From the NCBI RefSeq assembly GCF_001634285.1, contig NZ_CP015438.1:2058001-2122000 (forward strand): 64,000 nt of DNA, in the 5' to 3' direction. Positions 53,289 to 62,342 of this stretch are shown here, in pieces. The stretch is from Anoxybacillus amylolyticus (GTDB lineage Bacteria; Bacillota; Bacilli; Bacillales; Anoxybacillaceae). Within the stretch, counting starts at the first letter, position 1. Each line of letters begins with the position of its first letter. Under the pieces are notes generated by a model that saw only the letters and a program-made list of their open reading frames with translations, was not told the DNA's origin and did no database searches. Position numbers and translations under genes: made by a program.

Positions 53289-54230
53289 ATGAAAATCTCA
53301 AAGAAATTCGTGTTCTTACTAGTTTTTTCCTTATGCATCTCTACATCTTTAGAGGGGGAATATGCATTTGCAGAGGATAATAGCACTAGTGGGGAGAACA
53401 TTGGTTCTTTAGTTGAGAATATAACCGATGCTCAAGATATCGTAGACCCTACTGTTTTAGAGCAAGGGAATGTTGCTGTGGTTCAAAATGAGGCGGGAAC
53501 CATACAAATTCCTCTCGATTCGAATGTAATTACAGTTAACGATGAGGACATTGAGAAGAATGAGTTGAAAATTACTCTTCCAAAATTAAACTCGGAAGAT
53601 GCAGTTAAAACAGAAAATGGAACGATTGTTTATCATAGTGCGAATGAGCCATCTGATTTAGCCGTCCAACCAACGACTGAAGGGATTCGTTCCTTAATAG
53701 TCATTAAAGATGCGTCAGCACCATATGAATATAGATTTACTATAGATGTTCCTGACGGAGAGAAATTAGTTTCAGCTGCCGAGTATCTAGGGGAAGAATT
53801 TGACACTGGTGAAGTTTTTATCGTTGATTCTGACAATAAGATTCAGAGTGTTTTTGCCCCAGCTTGGGCAAAAGATGCAAATGGCGATCCAGTTCCGACA
53901 CACTTTATTATTAAAGGAAACGACATAATACAGGTAGTTGATTTTAATGAGAATACAGCATTTCCAATAGTTGCTGACCCAAATTGGATGAAAATCGCGA
54001 AATGTTCTGCAGCTTTAGCAGGATTTGTAGGATTTAATTTATTTGCTGCTGCAAAGGTAATAAAAATTAAAAGATATATAAAAGAACTAGGTGGAGTAGC
54101 TGAAGCAGCAAAATTGCTTGTTGAGGCAACAACTTGGGAGGAGAAACTGCGCGTAGGAGGACAGGCTCTTGTAGGGCTTGCAGGGGAACTTACAGGGATA
54201 ACTGGTGTATACGAGGCTTGCTTTAAATGA
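53289..54230 (+). CDS. Secreted protein with two-Cys C-terminal domain, bacteriocin-precursor-like
   Basis: 313 residues. A signal peptide, MKISKKFVFLLVFSLCISTS with cleavage probably after YAFA (residue ~29), precedes an acidic middle domain (ENITDAQDIVDPTVLEQGN, IVIKDASAPYEYRFTIDVPDG). A FPIVADPNW motif marks the boundary to a C-terminal domain of about 75 residues. This domain starts and ends with cysteine (C239 and C311), is hydrophobic and lysine-rich (KVIKIKRYIKELGG), and fits a processed secreted peptide. Bacteriocin-like role is inference. AGGAGAAG precedes ATG; the partner membrane gene follows by 16 nt. Confidence 0.65.
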   Translation: MKISKKFVFLLVFSLCISTSLEGEYAFAEDNSTSGENIGSLVENITDAQDIVDPTVLEQGNVAVVQNEAGTIQIPLDSNVITVNDEDIEKNELKITLPKLNSEDAVKTENGTIVYHSANEPSDLAVQPTTEGIRSLIVIKDASAPYEYRFTIDVPDGEKLVSAAEYLGEEFDTGEVFIVDSDNKIQSVFAPAWAKDANGDPVPTHFIIKGNDIIQVVDFNENTAFPIVADPNWMKIAKCSAALAGFVGFNLFAAAKVIKIKRYIKELGGVAEAAKLLVEATTWEEKLRVGGQALVGLAGELTGITGVYEACFK

Positions 54231-54246
54231 AGGAGCGTTGTCAATA

Positions 54247-54642
54247 ATGAGAGAGATTGCGGTGATAATGAATTTATTATGTGGTTTATTGGTGTTAGTA
54301 TCAGGAACTATCTACTTTAAAAATACCTTAAAACTTAATAAAATCAATTCACCAAAAGAAGTGAATGTCCAAAATATTTTAAAAGCATTTGATACTGACT
54401 TTTTTAAATATCTTCCTGTAGCTTTTATTTCTATGACCATTCCTATTTTTATAAAAGGTACTCATTTAGAAGCAATCACAGAAGTGTTTTTTCCGGCTGT
54501 TTTAATAACAGCAGCGATAGAGAGCTTTCATTATCTGTTCAAACATTGGCTTACTAATAAAATAAGATATATAGGATATTACAAATGTTTGTTTATTATC
54601 CTACTAGGAATTATTAATGGTCTTTCTATTCTTGAGTTTTAA
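54247..54642 (+). CDS. Four-helix membrane protein, possible immunity partner
   Basis: 131 residues from ATG at 54247 (MREIAVIMNLLCGLLVLVSG), with AAGGAG upstream; an upstream frame overlaps the previous gene. Four hydrophobic helices: residues ~5-22, 58-72, 78-94 and 112-128. It has no family known to me. It is co-transcribed with the secreted-protein gene, and bacteriocin genes usually have a small membrane immunity protein beside them; this role is inference. A terminator follows. Confidence 0.6.
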   Translation: MREIAVIMNLLCGLLVLVSGTIYFKNTLKLNKINSPKEVNVQNILKAFDTDFFKYLPVAFISMTIPIFIKGTHLEAITEVFFPAVLITAAIESFHYLFKHWLTNKIRYIGYYKCLFIILLGIINGLSILEF

Positions 54643-54722
54643 GAATTCATTTGAATTGGAATGAAAAAATCATCTCGGTTTTTGCCTAGAGAGCGAGAAC
54701 TGTGAGTATTAGCCTTTCAGAG

Positions 54723-54753
54723 CACTGCAAATGATTAAATTGCAGTGTTTTTC
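54723..54753 (+). terminator. Terminator of the secreted-protein operon
   Basis: CACTGCAA and TTGCAGTG form an 8-bp stem, followed by TTTTTCG. Confidence 0.85.
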
Positions 54754-54816
54754 GTTTGAGAAAAGGAAGAAGGAATCGTTTCAACTATATACATGCAACT
54801 GGGGAGTTTCACTTAT

Positions 54817-54954
54817 TTTTTCGACTGTCGGAGGCAAGCCAAAGGCTTGCCTGCGTCACGCGTTCGCGTGACAGAGAACCGAACAACGAGCCGCCTCCCA
54901 GACAAATTCATTTGTCTGGGAGCGGTGTTGTTCGGTCGCCCGACAGTCGAAAAA
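54817..54954. repeat. 138-bp MITE-like element with 15-bp terminal inverted repeats and nested hairpins
   Basis: TTTTTCGACTGTCGG at 54817-54831 is the exact inverted complement of 54940-54954. Inside are AGGCAAGCC/GGCTTGCCT, GTCACGCG/CGCGTGAC and a long arm with CCGAACAAC/GTTGTTCGG enclosing CTCCCAGACAAA/TTTGTCTGGGAG. No coding region. A second, degenerate copy is at 59904-59983 in inverted orientation, so the element has moved or been copied. Confidence 0.85.
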
Positions 54955-55257
54955 TGTTAACACTTCAATGTGCATTTATATAGGAAGTACCGGAAATCCT
55001 TAACTGATCTCTTTGAGTTCTTCACTAAAAGTTTCATCTGACCACGTATGCAAAGAAGATATAATTACATCGTGTAATCGTTAAAAAAATAAAAATTCAT
55101 CACGATACAATGACAATAAAGCGTCGAAAAAAAATCTTATAAAAAAGCGGTCTTGCCTCTGCGTTTCCGCTTCTGGCAAATACCGCTTCTATGCTTGGTT
55201 GTTCGTAAGAAGTTGTCTAAGCGAACTGTTGGTTGTTTCATTTCTCGAACGATGACA

Positions 55258-56607
55258 CTATCTGATTTTCTCCAACGCCGCCGTTAATGTTTGCACTAAA
55301 AACACAATGTCTTCGTCTTCGATTGTTAGTGGCGGTGATAATGTCAATACGTTGTTATATCCAGCGACCGTCGTTCCGTTTTTGCCGATAATCAGTCCGT
55401 TTTCCTTACAAATTCCGATTACTTGATTGACGAGCGCTACATCAAGCGGGGCTTTCGATTGTTTATCTGCCACTAATTCAATCCCGATGAGCAATCCTTT
55501 GCCGCGGACGTCGCCGACGTACGGATGGTCGTAGAGGAGGTTTTTCCATTCATTTAGTAGCTGTGCGCCGACGTCGTGCGAACGTGTTGCTAGATTTTCT
55601 TTTTCCATGATTTCTAAATTCTTTACTGCAAGCGCGCATGCTGCTGGGTTACCGCCAAACGTATTGACGTGGCGAAAATAATCGTACTCTTCCGTCCCTT
55701 TGAACGTTTCGTAAATATCTTTGCGAACGGCGGTTGCAGATAGCGGCAAGTAAGCGCTTGTAATCCCTTTCGCCATCGTAATAATGTCCGGCTTTACGCC
55801 ATCATGCATAAAGCCAAACGGTTTGCCCGTACGCCCGAACCCGCAAATCACTTCGTCGACAATAAGCAAGGCGCCGTGTTTTTCACACACTTCTTTCACT
55901 GCTTGCAAATATCCGTCCGGTGGAATAAGCACTCCGCCACCGGTAATAATCGGCTCCATAATGACCGCGGCAATCGTTTCGCTTAATTCCCATGTCATGA
56001 CTTGGTCGATCGCCTTTACTGACTTCAGCTCGCGCGGGTCGGTTGCCGTTTCCTCGTCCCGATAGCTGTCCGGAGGCGCGACATGAATAAATCCTGTCGC
56101 TAGCGGCTCGTATTTATATTTCCGCTGCGCCTGTCCCGTCGCGGCGAGTGCCCCCATGGAATTTCCGTGATATGCCCGATAGCGGGAAATAATTTTATAG
56201 CGGTGATAGTCGCCTTTTTGTTGGTGATATTGTCTCGCGATTTTAAAAGCGGTTTCATTCGCTTCCGATCCGCTATTGGAAAAGAAAATGACATATTCGT
56301 CGCCAAGCCATTCGTTCAATTTTTCTCCTAATTCAATCGCGGGCACGTGGCTTTGGGTCAGTGGAAAATAGGCGAGCGTTTTTAACTGTTCATACGCTGC
56401 TTTTGCCAATTCTTCGCGCCCATAGCCAACGTTGACGCACCATAGACCTGCCATCGCATCTAAATATTTTTTCCCTGTATGATCCGTCACCCAGCAGCCT
56501 TTCGCTTCTGTTACAACAAGCGTCGATTGTGGGCTATACGGCTTCATCGAATGCCATATATAGCGCTCATCTTTCGCAAGCAGCTGGCTTTGATCTGTTT
56601 GCACCAT
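55258..56607 (-). CDS. Class III omega-aminotransferase (beta-alanine/pyruvate type)
   Basis: 449 residues from ATG at 56607 (MVQTD...; AAGGG upstream); an ATG two codons earlier is possible. Class III hallmarks: GSEANETAFKIARQYH, YRAYHGNSMGALAATG, IVDEVICGFGRTGKPFG, PLP lysine in PDIITMAKGITSAYLPLSA, and NTFGGNPAACALAV. It transfers an omega-amino group, for example from beta-alanine to pyruvate, giving malonate semialdehyde. The following methylmalonate/malonate semialdehyde dehydrogenase gene, 17 nt upstream on the same operon, fits this pathway. Confidence 0.9.
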   Translation of the reverse strand: MVQTDQSQLLAKDERYIWHSMKPYSPQSTLVVTEAKGCWVTDHTGKKYLDAMAGLWCVNVGYGREELAKAAYEQLKTLAYFPLTQSHVPAIELGEKLNEWLGDEYVIFFSNSGSEANETAFKIARQYHQQKGDYHRYKIISRYRAYHGNSMGALAATGQAQRKYKYEPLATGFIHVAPPDSYRDEETATDPRELKSVKAIDQVMTWELSETIAAVIMEPIITGGGVLIPPDGYLQAVKEVCEKHGALLIVDEVICGFGRTGKPFGFMHDGVKPDIITMAKGITSAYLPLSATAVRKDIYETFKGTEEYDYFRHVNTFGGNPAACALAVKNLEIMEKENLATRSHDVGAQLLNEWKNLLYDHPYVGDVRGKGLLIGIELVADKQSKAPLDVALVNQVIGICKENGLIIGKNGTTVAGYNNVLTLSPPLTIEDEDIVFLVQTLTAALEKIR

Positions 56608-56630
56608 TATCATCCCTTCTTTCGTCCAAA

Positions 56631-58097
56631 TTAAAAATCAAACCGAGACGTAATCATTTTCTTGCGCGTATAAAAGTTCACTCCATCTTTACCGTTGACA
56701 TGTAAATCGCCATAAAACGAATCTTTCCAGCCAGAGAATGGGAAGAACGCCATCGTCGCCGGTACGCCGATGTTAATGCCAAGCATCCCCGCATCCGCCT
56801 CTTCGCGGAATTTTCGTACCGCTTTCGCGTCTTTCGTATAAATCGTCGCGCCGTTTCCGTACCGCGATTGGCGAATATAAGAAAGCGCCTCATCTAAATC
56901 GGCTGCACGCAATAAGCTAAGGACAGGAGCGAAAATTTCTTCTTTTGCAATCGTCATTTCTGGGGTCACGTGGTCAAAAATTGTTGGCCCAAGGAAGTTT
57001 CCTTCCGTCATTTCTTCCATTTCTTTACGACCGTCTCTAAGTAGCGTGGCCCCTTCTTCAATCCCTTTTTCGATATAGCTAAGCACCTTTTCGCGATGTG
57101 ATTGGCGAATAACTGGCGTCAATAATACCTCTTCATCTAAACCGTTGCCGATCGTTAATTCGTCTGCCTTTTGCTTTAACGTTTGCACAAATTTTTCGTT
57201 CTCGCCAACGACAACAACGGCACTGCACGCCATGCAGCGTTGTCCAGCGCTTCCGAACGCCGAGCTAATGACGTGCTGCGCAGCGAGTTCAATATCAGCA
57301 TCTGGCATGACGATATGATGGTTTTTCGCCCCAGAAAGCGCTTGTACCCGCTTCCCTTTCGCTGCCGCTCGCTCATATACGTATTTGGCAACCGGCTGTG
57401 AGCCGACGAACGAAACCGCACGAATATCTTCATGGTCGATTAACGCATTCACAACATCGTGCGCTCCGTGCACGATATTAAGTACCCCTGCTGGCGCCCC
57501 TGCTTCCGTGAACAGTTCTGCTAATTTATTTGCTAACATCGGCGTGCGTTCGGACGGTTTAAGGACAAACGTATTTCCGCATGCAATCGCCAACGGGAAC
57601 ATCCAAAGCGGCACCATCATCGGGAAATTAAATGGCGTAATGCCGCCGACAACCCCAAGCGGATAACGAAACATCTCCGAATCAATGTCTTCGGCAATTC
57701 CCGCTAACGACTCTCCCATCATTAACGTTGGGGCACCCGCCGCAAACTCGACGCACTCGATGCCGCGCTGAATTTCCCCATATGCTTCTTTATACGCTTT
57801 GCCGTTTTCTAACACGATGAGCTTCGCCAATTCTTCATGGTGCTTATTTAGCAAATGATGGAATGAAAACATGATGCGCGCCCGCTTCGGAACCGGGGTG
57901 TTCCGCCACGTTGCAACCGCTTTTTTTGCAGCTTGCACCGCTTGCTCGACATCTTCTTTTGTCGAGATCGGCACTCTCGCTAACACTTCCCCCGTTGCTG
58001 GATTTGGTACTTCTAACGTTTCCGTTCCACTTGATTCCACCCATTTTCCATCAATAAAATTTTTTAACACCGTTGTTTCTTTTTTCGTTACAGCCAT
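56631..58097 (-). CDS. mmsA: Methylmalonate/malonate-semialdehyde dehydrogenase (CoA-acylating)
   Basis: 488 residues. MMSDH hallmarks: [68 protein letters not shown] (in place of the usual Glu region), catalytic Cys in [17 protein letters not shown], and [23 protein letters not shown]. It converts malonate or methylmalonate semialdehyde plus CoA to acetyl- or propionyl-CoA. TTAGGAGGGAACAAA precedes ATG. First gene of the operon with the aminotransferase; a PucR-type regulator gene lies upstream. Confidence 0.93.
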   Translation of the reverse strand: MAVTKKETTVLKNFIDGKWVESSGTETLEVPNPATGEVLARVPISTKEDVEQAVQAAKKAVATWRNTPVPKRARIMFSFHHLLNKHHEELAKLIVLENGKAYKEAYGEIQRGIECVEFAAGAPTLMMGESLAGIAEDIDSEMFRYPLGVVGGITPFNFPMMVPLWMFPLAIACGNTFVLKPSERTPMLANKLAELFTEAGAPAGVLNIVHGAHDVVNALIDHEDIRAVSFVGSQPVAKYVYERAAAKGKRVQALSGAKNHHIVMPDADIELAAQHVISSAFGSAGQRCMACSAVVVVGENEKFVQTLKQKADELTIGNGLDEEVLLTPVIRQSHREKVLSYIEKGIEEGATLLRDGRKEMEEMTEGNFLGPTIFDHVTPEMTIAKEEIFAPVLSLLRAADLDEALSYIRQSRYGNGATIYTKDAKAVRKFREEADAGMLGINIGVPATMAFFPFSGWKDSFYGDLHVNGKDGVNFYTRKKMITSRFDF

Positions 58098-58221
58098 TTT
58101 GTTCCCTCCTAATGACGATAAACTGTACTCTCATTATCTCGCAGTTTCAAAAGGCATTCATTAGACAAAATGTAAAAATAGCACATCCCTCCATTCCACA
58201 ATATGACAAGCGTGAATCGTT

Positions 58222-59793
58222 TTATTCCAAAAGATTTGGCAAATATTCATACGCATAAATCATACATTCCATCGCCAATCGCTTTTCCGGATGCATAAAA
58301 TCATCGCCTAATAGTTGTTCAAGCTTTTGAAGGCGGTGATAAAGTGTTTGGCGCACAATAAAAAGCTGTTCGGCTGTCTCTTTTTTCGAACCGTTGCACG
58401 CTAAATATACTTTTAGCGTTTCTAGTAACTTTCCGTTATGTTTTTGGTCATATTGAATAATTGGAGCTAAATATTCGTTCACTATGTCACGTAAATTGCC
58501 AGACGCGTCCATTAATGAAACAATTCTTGCCATATGCAAATCTTCATAAAAGTAGCTAGCGGCTTTTTTGCCAAGACGTTGTTGGATACGGCTTGTTTCT
58601 TGCGCTGTTTGATAGCTTTTCGGGAGCGAGGCAAGGTTGTCCACAAATTTGCCAATGCTTAATCCAATCGATAGTTTTTTTTGCATAAACTCCGATTGCA
58701 ACAGACGATCAATTCCTGCTTGCATCCGTACTTTCCATGTGTGTACGTCGCGTGTATTTACAAAAATAAAAAGAAGAGAATGGCGTAACTGAACGGAAAA
58801 TAAATGGAAGCCTTGTTGTTCAAAAATCGTCCGAAACAGTAGGAGAAAATACGTTACATCTTTTAATCGTTTTGCCGGCGGGAATTTGCAAAGCACAACA
58901 ACGCCACCTTTGGGCTTTACTTGCGGAGCGTGCTCGGTGAAATAAGCAGCAATTGCTTGCGGGCTATGCTCTCCTTCTATCCAGCCTTTCAGCCATTCTT
59001 GTTCGGCCAATCGCTTTTTTTCCTCAACGTACAAATCGCGCAATAAATGCTGGGCGATGGCGGTTGCTGTCCGATCTAAAATAAGCAAATCAAATTCGCT
59101 TATTTCTTGGGCGGTAGAAAGAATGGAGAGCCGAGCATAGTCGTTGTAAAACAGCTGTATCGCTTGGGAAGCGGTTTGCTTCGACGGTTGTTCAACGGAT
59201 GCCAACCATTCCTGCTTCTTTTTTTCCGAGCATTCCGGAACGAACTCTGCCTCTTTTCCATTCATTTGAAACAATACTTGATGGCCTAAATAATGGTGTA
59301 AAAACTTTAAAATCTCGTAATAATGGTCAATCGCCAATAACTTTTTGTTGAGCTGTTGAGAGTATGCTTCTAAATTAGCGATCATTTGATAGTGGCGGTT
59401 AATTAAGTACGTATGAATATCTTGTGTAATTTCAACAAACGGAACTTCTTGTAAAAAAAGAAGGATTGGAAATTGGTGTTCATCCGCCAATTGAATCACT
59501 TCTTGCGGAATCGAGGAAGTATGGGTACCAATTTCGATACATAATCCAGAGGCGTCGCATTCAATCAGCTGCCGCAAAAAGGAAAGAAGGAGCGATTCGT
59601 TCTCTTTCCAGCCAACACCAGTAGATAAAATCAATTCTTTTCCTCTTAATAAATGATGAATGTTAGTCACTTCGACGACGTGCACCCACTTCACGATGCG
59701 ATGCACCCCTTGGTGTCCCGCAATTACTTTTGCGTTTTCAAAATGTTTTCGCTTCAACACATCTGCCACCGTGAATTGAAAATGTTCGTGCAT
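58222..59793 (-). CDS. PucR family transcriptional regulator
   Basis: 523 residues from ATG at 59793 (MHEHFQFTVADVLKRKHF), with GAGGGGGTGGGAGC upstream; the longer frame lacks one. N-terminal PucR domain with GVHRIVKWVHVVEVTNIHHLLRGKELILSTG, then a GGDEF-like/central domain, and a C-terminal helix-turn-helix (SLMDASGNLRDIVNEYLAPI to GSKKETAEQLFIVRQTLYHRLQKLEQLLGDDF). Such regulators activate purine, beta-alanine or GABA-type pathways. It lies upstream of mmsA in the same direction and is likely its activator. Confidence 0.88.
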   Translation of the reverse strand: MHEHFQFTVADVLKRKHFENAKVIAGHQGVHRIVKWVHVVEVTNIHHLLRGKELILSTGVGWKENESLLLSFLRQLIECDASGLCIEIGTHTSSIPQEVIQLADEHQFPILLFLQEVPFVEITQDIHTYLINRHYQMIANLEAYSQQLNKKLLAIDHYYEILKFLHHYLGHQVLFQMNGKEAEFVPECSEKKKQEWLASVEQPSKQTASQAIQLFYNDYARLSILSTAQEISEFDLLILDRTATAIAQHLLRDLYVEEKKRLAEQEWLKGWIEGEHSPQAIAAYFTEHAPQVKPKGGVVVLCKFPPAKRLKDVTYFLLLFRTIFEQQGFHLFSVQLRHSLLFIFVNTRDVHTWKVRMQAGIDRLLQSEFMQKKLSIGLSIGKFVDNLASLPKSYQTAQETSRIQQRLGKKAASYFYEDLHMARIVSLMDASGNLRDIVNEYLAPIIQYDQKHNGKLLETLKVYLACNGSKKETAEQLFIVRQTLYHRLQKLEQLLGDDFMHPEKRLAMECMIYAYEYLPNLLE

Positions 59794-59903
59794 GCTCCCA
59801 CCCCCTCGCTTTATTACCATACGTATTCCGCAAAAACATTGCCATTCCTGCCTTATATAGATGCACTTTGAAACTTCCACATTTTTACCGTTTCCATCGT
59901 TAG

Positions 59904-59983
59904 TTTTCGACTGTCGGGCGACCGAACAACATCGCGTTCTCTGTCACGCCAACGCGCGACGAAGACAATCCACAGGCTTGCCT
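59904..59983. repeat. Truncated second copy of the 138-bp MITE-like element
   Basis: TTTTCGACTGTCGG and GCGACCGAACAAC at 59904-59930 match the inverse of the right end of the copy at 54817-54954. GTTCTCTGTCACGC, AACGCG and CAGGCTTGCCT follow in the same order as the inverted other half. The central long hairpin and the far terminal repeat are missing. Confidence 0.8.
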
Positions 59984-59991
59984 CGATATAG

Positions 59992-60020
59992 AAAAAGGAA
60001 CGAGTTGCCCCGTTCCTTTT
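59992..60020 (-). terminator. Terminator after the small 77-residue gene
   Basis: AAAAGGAACG and CGTTCCTTTT form a 10-bp stem with a short loop and a T-run on the minus strand; it overlaps the stop codon. Confidence 0.8.
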
Positions 60021-60252
60021 ATTGGTTAATCGGCATATACAGACGAATGTCGTTCATCATGCGCTCGAACTGCTCGTGATCAAGAAAGTCATCGCTTTTC
60101 CAGTTCTCCACAATCCAACGCACTAATTCTTCCGGTGTGTTAAACACTTCACCGCTTGTATCTGCCTTGCGAATCATGTACCTTCCGTTGTCTTCATCAA
60201 TCGTTACTTCGCATGGAAACGCGCCATCTTTTGCTTGTAAGTAAAACTCCAC
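60019..60252 (-). CDS. Conserved small hypothetical protein
   Basis: 77 residues from GTG at 60252 with AAAGGAGAGGTTGCG upstream. The sequence starts MEFYLQAKDGAFPCEVTIDED and has PEELVRWIVENWKSDDFLDHEQFERMM, acidic with a C-terminal helix. No function is recognised. The strong ribosome binding site and a terminator after it argue for a real gene of its own. Confidence 0.65.
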   Translation of the reverse strand: MEFYLQAKDGAFPCEVTIDEDNGRYMIRKADTSGEVFNTPEELVRWIVENWKSDDFLDHEQFERMMNDIRLYMPINQ

Positions 60253-60355
60253 CGCAACCTCTCCTTTATTTGAAAATGAAGGATTTTTAATAGCTATGCA
60301 TTGTTCGGTTGCTGTATGATACGTACGGAAAAATATTTACGAGCGTCTGCACTGT

Positions 60356-60500
60356 CAACTCCCCCCCACTTAGCTAACGCTTGAAGCGGGGGCTTGCAAC
60401 TCCCCAGAAGTGCAAGCGGGCATCAATATCCTTCCTTCGCATGGGGTTGCATGAGGGTGGTTGACGGCACCCCGACCACACAAGTCATGCTTGGGCGGTC
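60356..60500 (-). ncRNA. Candidate omegaRNA of the solo TnpB
   Basis: Downstream of tnpB on the minus strand a structured non-coding region holds a hairpin CCCCCGCTT...AAGTGGGGG, at about 60360-60390, and TTGCAAG/CTTGCAC-type pairings. Such RE-proximal RNAs guide TnpB. Guide sequence would come from the flank beyond about 60356. Confidence 0.45.
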
Positions 60501-61597
60501 ACGCCATGATGGTACTCCATTCCCTTTTGGCGTAAGTTTAACGCCCCTACTCGATCATCGTTGGAGGTATAGCCACATGCCCCACATATAAACGTATGGA
60601 TCTGTTTTTTGCGGTTGTTTTTATGTGTAAACCCACATGTTGGGCATTGCTGGCTCGTGTAAGCAGGAGGAACGGCAAGGACGTGGCTGTCGTGTAGTCG
60701 TGCTTTATATTCAATGAACAAGCGGAGTTGAGCGAACGCCCATGTGAATCGCACGTATCGGTCTTTTTTGCGAACGCACACCGTATCGTTGATGTCTGTC
60801 AAATCCTCCAGGACAAGCAAGCTATGCTTTCCTGCAAACTGAACAAGTGCCTTGCTGACACAATGATTGACATTGGTCATGAAACGGTTTTCTTGTCCAG
60901 CGATTTTCTTTAGCTTGCGTTTAGCGGATTTCGTGTTGCGTTGTTGGAGCTCTTTGCGAAGTCGGACGTATCGTGCTTTGACGCTCTGAATGGGAGTGCC
61001 CTTGATAAACAAATGACGATTGCGTGAATCCACAGCGGTCACTAAAAAGCGCATCCCCATGTCCACACCGACCACGTGTTGATACACCGAAGGGGGATGG
61101 ATCACTTTTTTCGCTGCGACATGCAAGTAGAATTTGCCTTTTTTGTACACAAGTGTACCTGTGCCAAACTCCCAAGAGCCATCGAAATAGCGTTCCTGCC
61201 CTTTTGTCAGAAAAGGCATTTTGATTCGTTTGTTTAGCGTGCCAATGCTCATCTGTCCGTCTTTCGTAAACGAGTAGTCTCGATTGTACGAATATTGGAG
61301 TTTAGGCTTTTTAAACACCGCTAGCGTGCGTTCGCCATTGGATTTCATGGACGCATAGACACCTGCGACAATTGTACACACATTACACGCCATTTGTGAT
61401 TTTAGTCCGAACAACTCCCGCAAGTCTCGATACACCAAGACTTGCAGTTTCTTAAACGAGGAAAGCAGATGGTGTTCGTATGCGACTTTCGATGCAAAGT
61501 TCAACGCTTGTTTCATCGCTTGCATCGTCTCAATGAGTTGCAGGTGTTGAGCTTCGGTTGGTAACCACCGAATTTTAGCGGTGACGACCAATTCCAT
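60485..61597 (-). CDS. tnpB: Solo TnpB (IS1341-type) RNA-guided nuclease
   Basis: 370 residues from ATG at 61597 (MELVVTAKIRWLPTEAQ), with the ideal ribosome binding site AAAGGAGGTGA. The RuvC residues are Asp in VVGVDMGMRFLVTAVD, Glu in LLVLEDLTDINDT and Asp in TSNDDRVGALNLRQ. A four-Cys zinc finger lies at CPTCGFTHKNNRKKQIHTFICGACG. No tnpA is close. It differs from the TnpB at 47855 in sequence and end hairpins, so it belongs to a separate element type. Confidence 0.93.
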   Translation of the reverse strand: MELVVTAKIRWLPTEAQHLQLIETMQAMKQALNFASKVAYEHHLLSSFKKLQVLVYRDLRELFGLKSQMACNVCTIVAGVYASMKSNGERTLAVFKKPKLQYSYNRDYSFTKDGQMSIGTLNKRIKMPFLTKGQERYFDGSWEFGTGTLVYKKGKFYLHVAAKKVIHPPSVYQHVVGVDMGMRFLVTAVDSRNRHLFIKGTPIQSVKARYVRLRKELQQRNTKSAKRKLKKIAGQENRFMTNVNHCVSKALVQFAGKHSLLVLEDLTDINDTVCVRKKDRYVRFTWAFAQLRLFIEYKARLHDSHVLAVPPAYTSQQCPTCGFTHKNNRKKQIHTFICGACGYTSNDDRVGALNLRQKGMEYHHGVTAQA

Positions 61598-61814
61598 ACG
61601 TTTCACCTCCTTTTTTTCAGTATATATACAATTATACCATATATTACTGAAAGAATGGACCGTTTTTCGTGCAAAAAGTAAAAAAGGGCAATTCCTCCCC
61701 CACCTTTCCTTCGCTTAGAGTCTAAATTTTCAACGACACGACCAATTGAATCCCCTTGCTGAAGCAAGCTTGTTAAAGATTAGACGTTTTATGAATATAT
61801 TTTCCCGCTGTTCA

Positions 61815-62261
61815 TTATGTCCATTTGCTTCCGCGATGAATGAAAAATAACGCAAGTATCATCAATACTACTCCAAGCATGCGGTTCATGTTGATTGGGA
61901 TTTTTGGAACCCCGAACCATCCGAAGTGGTCAATAAGAAGGCTAGCGATCATTTGCCCGGCAATGGCGGCGAAAATGGCAGTTGCTGCCCCTGTTTTCGG
62001 TACGGTTACAATCATAATCGTTACAAACACCGCACCTAGCAATCCTCCTAGTAAATTCCATTTCGGCACATAAAATACGTTTACTAGCTGTCCTTTCCCG
62101 AAAAAAAGGGTAAGAAATGTTAAAAATAGGAGCCCGACAAAAAATGAAGTAAACGCCCCTTCTAAACTGCCAATCTTTTTTCCAAGACTGCCGTTAATCG
62201 GTGCTTGCGTCCCTGCCATCATACCACCGGCTAACGCAAGTAACATATATACCCATTTCAT
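61815..62261 (-). CDS. YdcZ/DUF606-type membrane transporter
   Basis: 148 residues from ATG at 62261 (MKWVYMLLALAGGMMAGTQAPINGSLG), with TAGGAGGA upstream; ATG at 62264 or 62267 is possible. Five hydrophobic segments, GAAFTSFFVG-type and LLGAVFVTIMIVTVPKTGAATAIFAAIAGQM, HFGWFGVPKIPIN, match the short YdcZ/DMT-type family. Substrate unknown. Divergent from the coiled-coil gene. Confidence 0.85.
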   Translation of the reverse strand: MKWVYMLLALAGGMMAGTQAPINGSLGKKIGSLEGAFTSFFVGLLFLTFLTLFFGKGQLVNVFYVPKWNLLGGLLGAVFVTIMIVTVPKTGAATAIFAAIAGQMIASLLIDHFGWFGVPKIPINMNRMLGVVLMILALFFIHRGSKWT

Positions 62262-62342
62262 CATCATTCCTCCTAACGTTATTTTTATTTCTTCCACCTT
62301 CGCCAAATGGTATAATAGAAAGTTGTAAAGGGGGTGAAAAAG

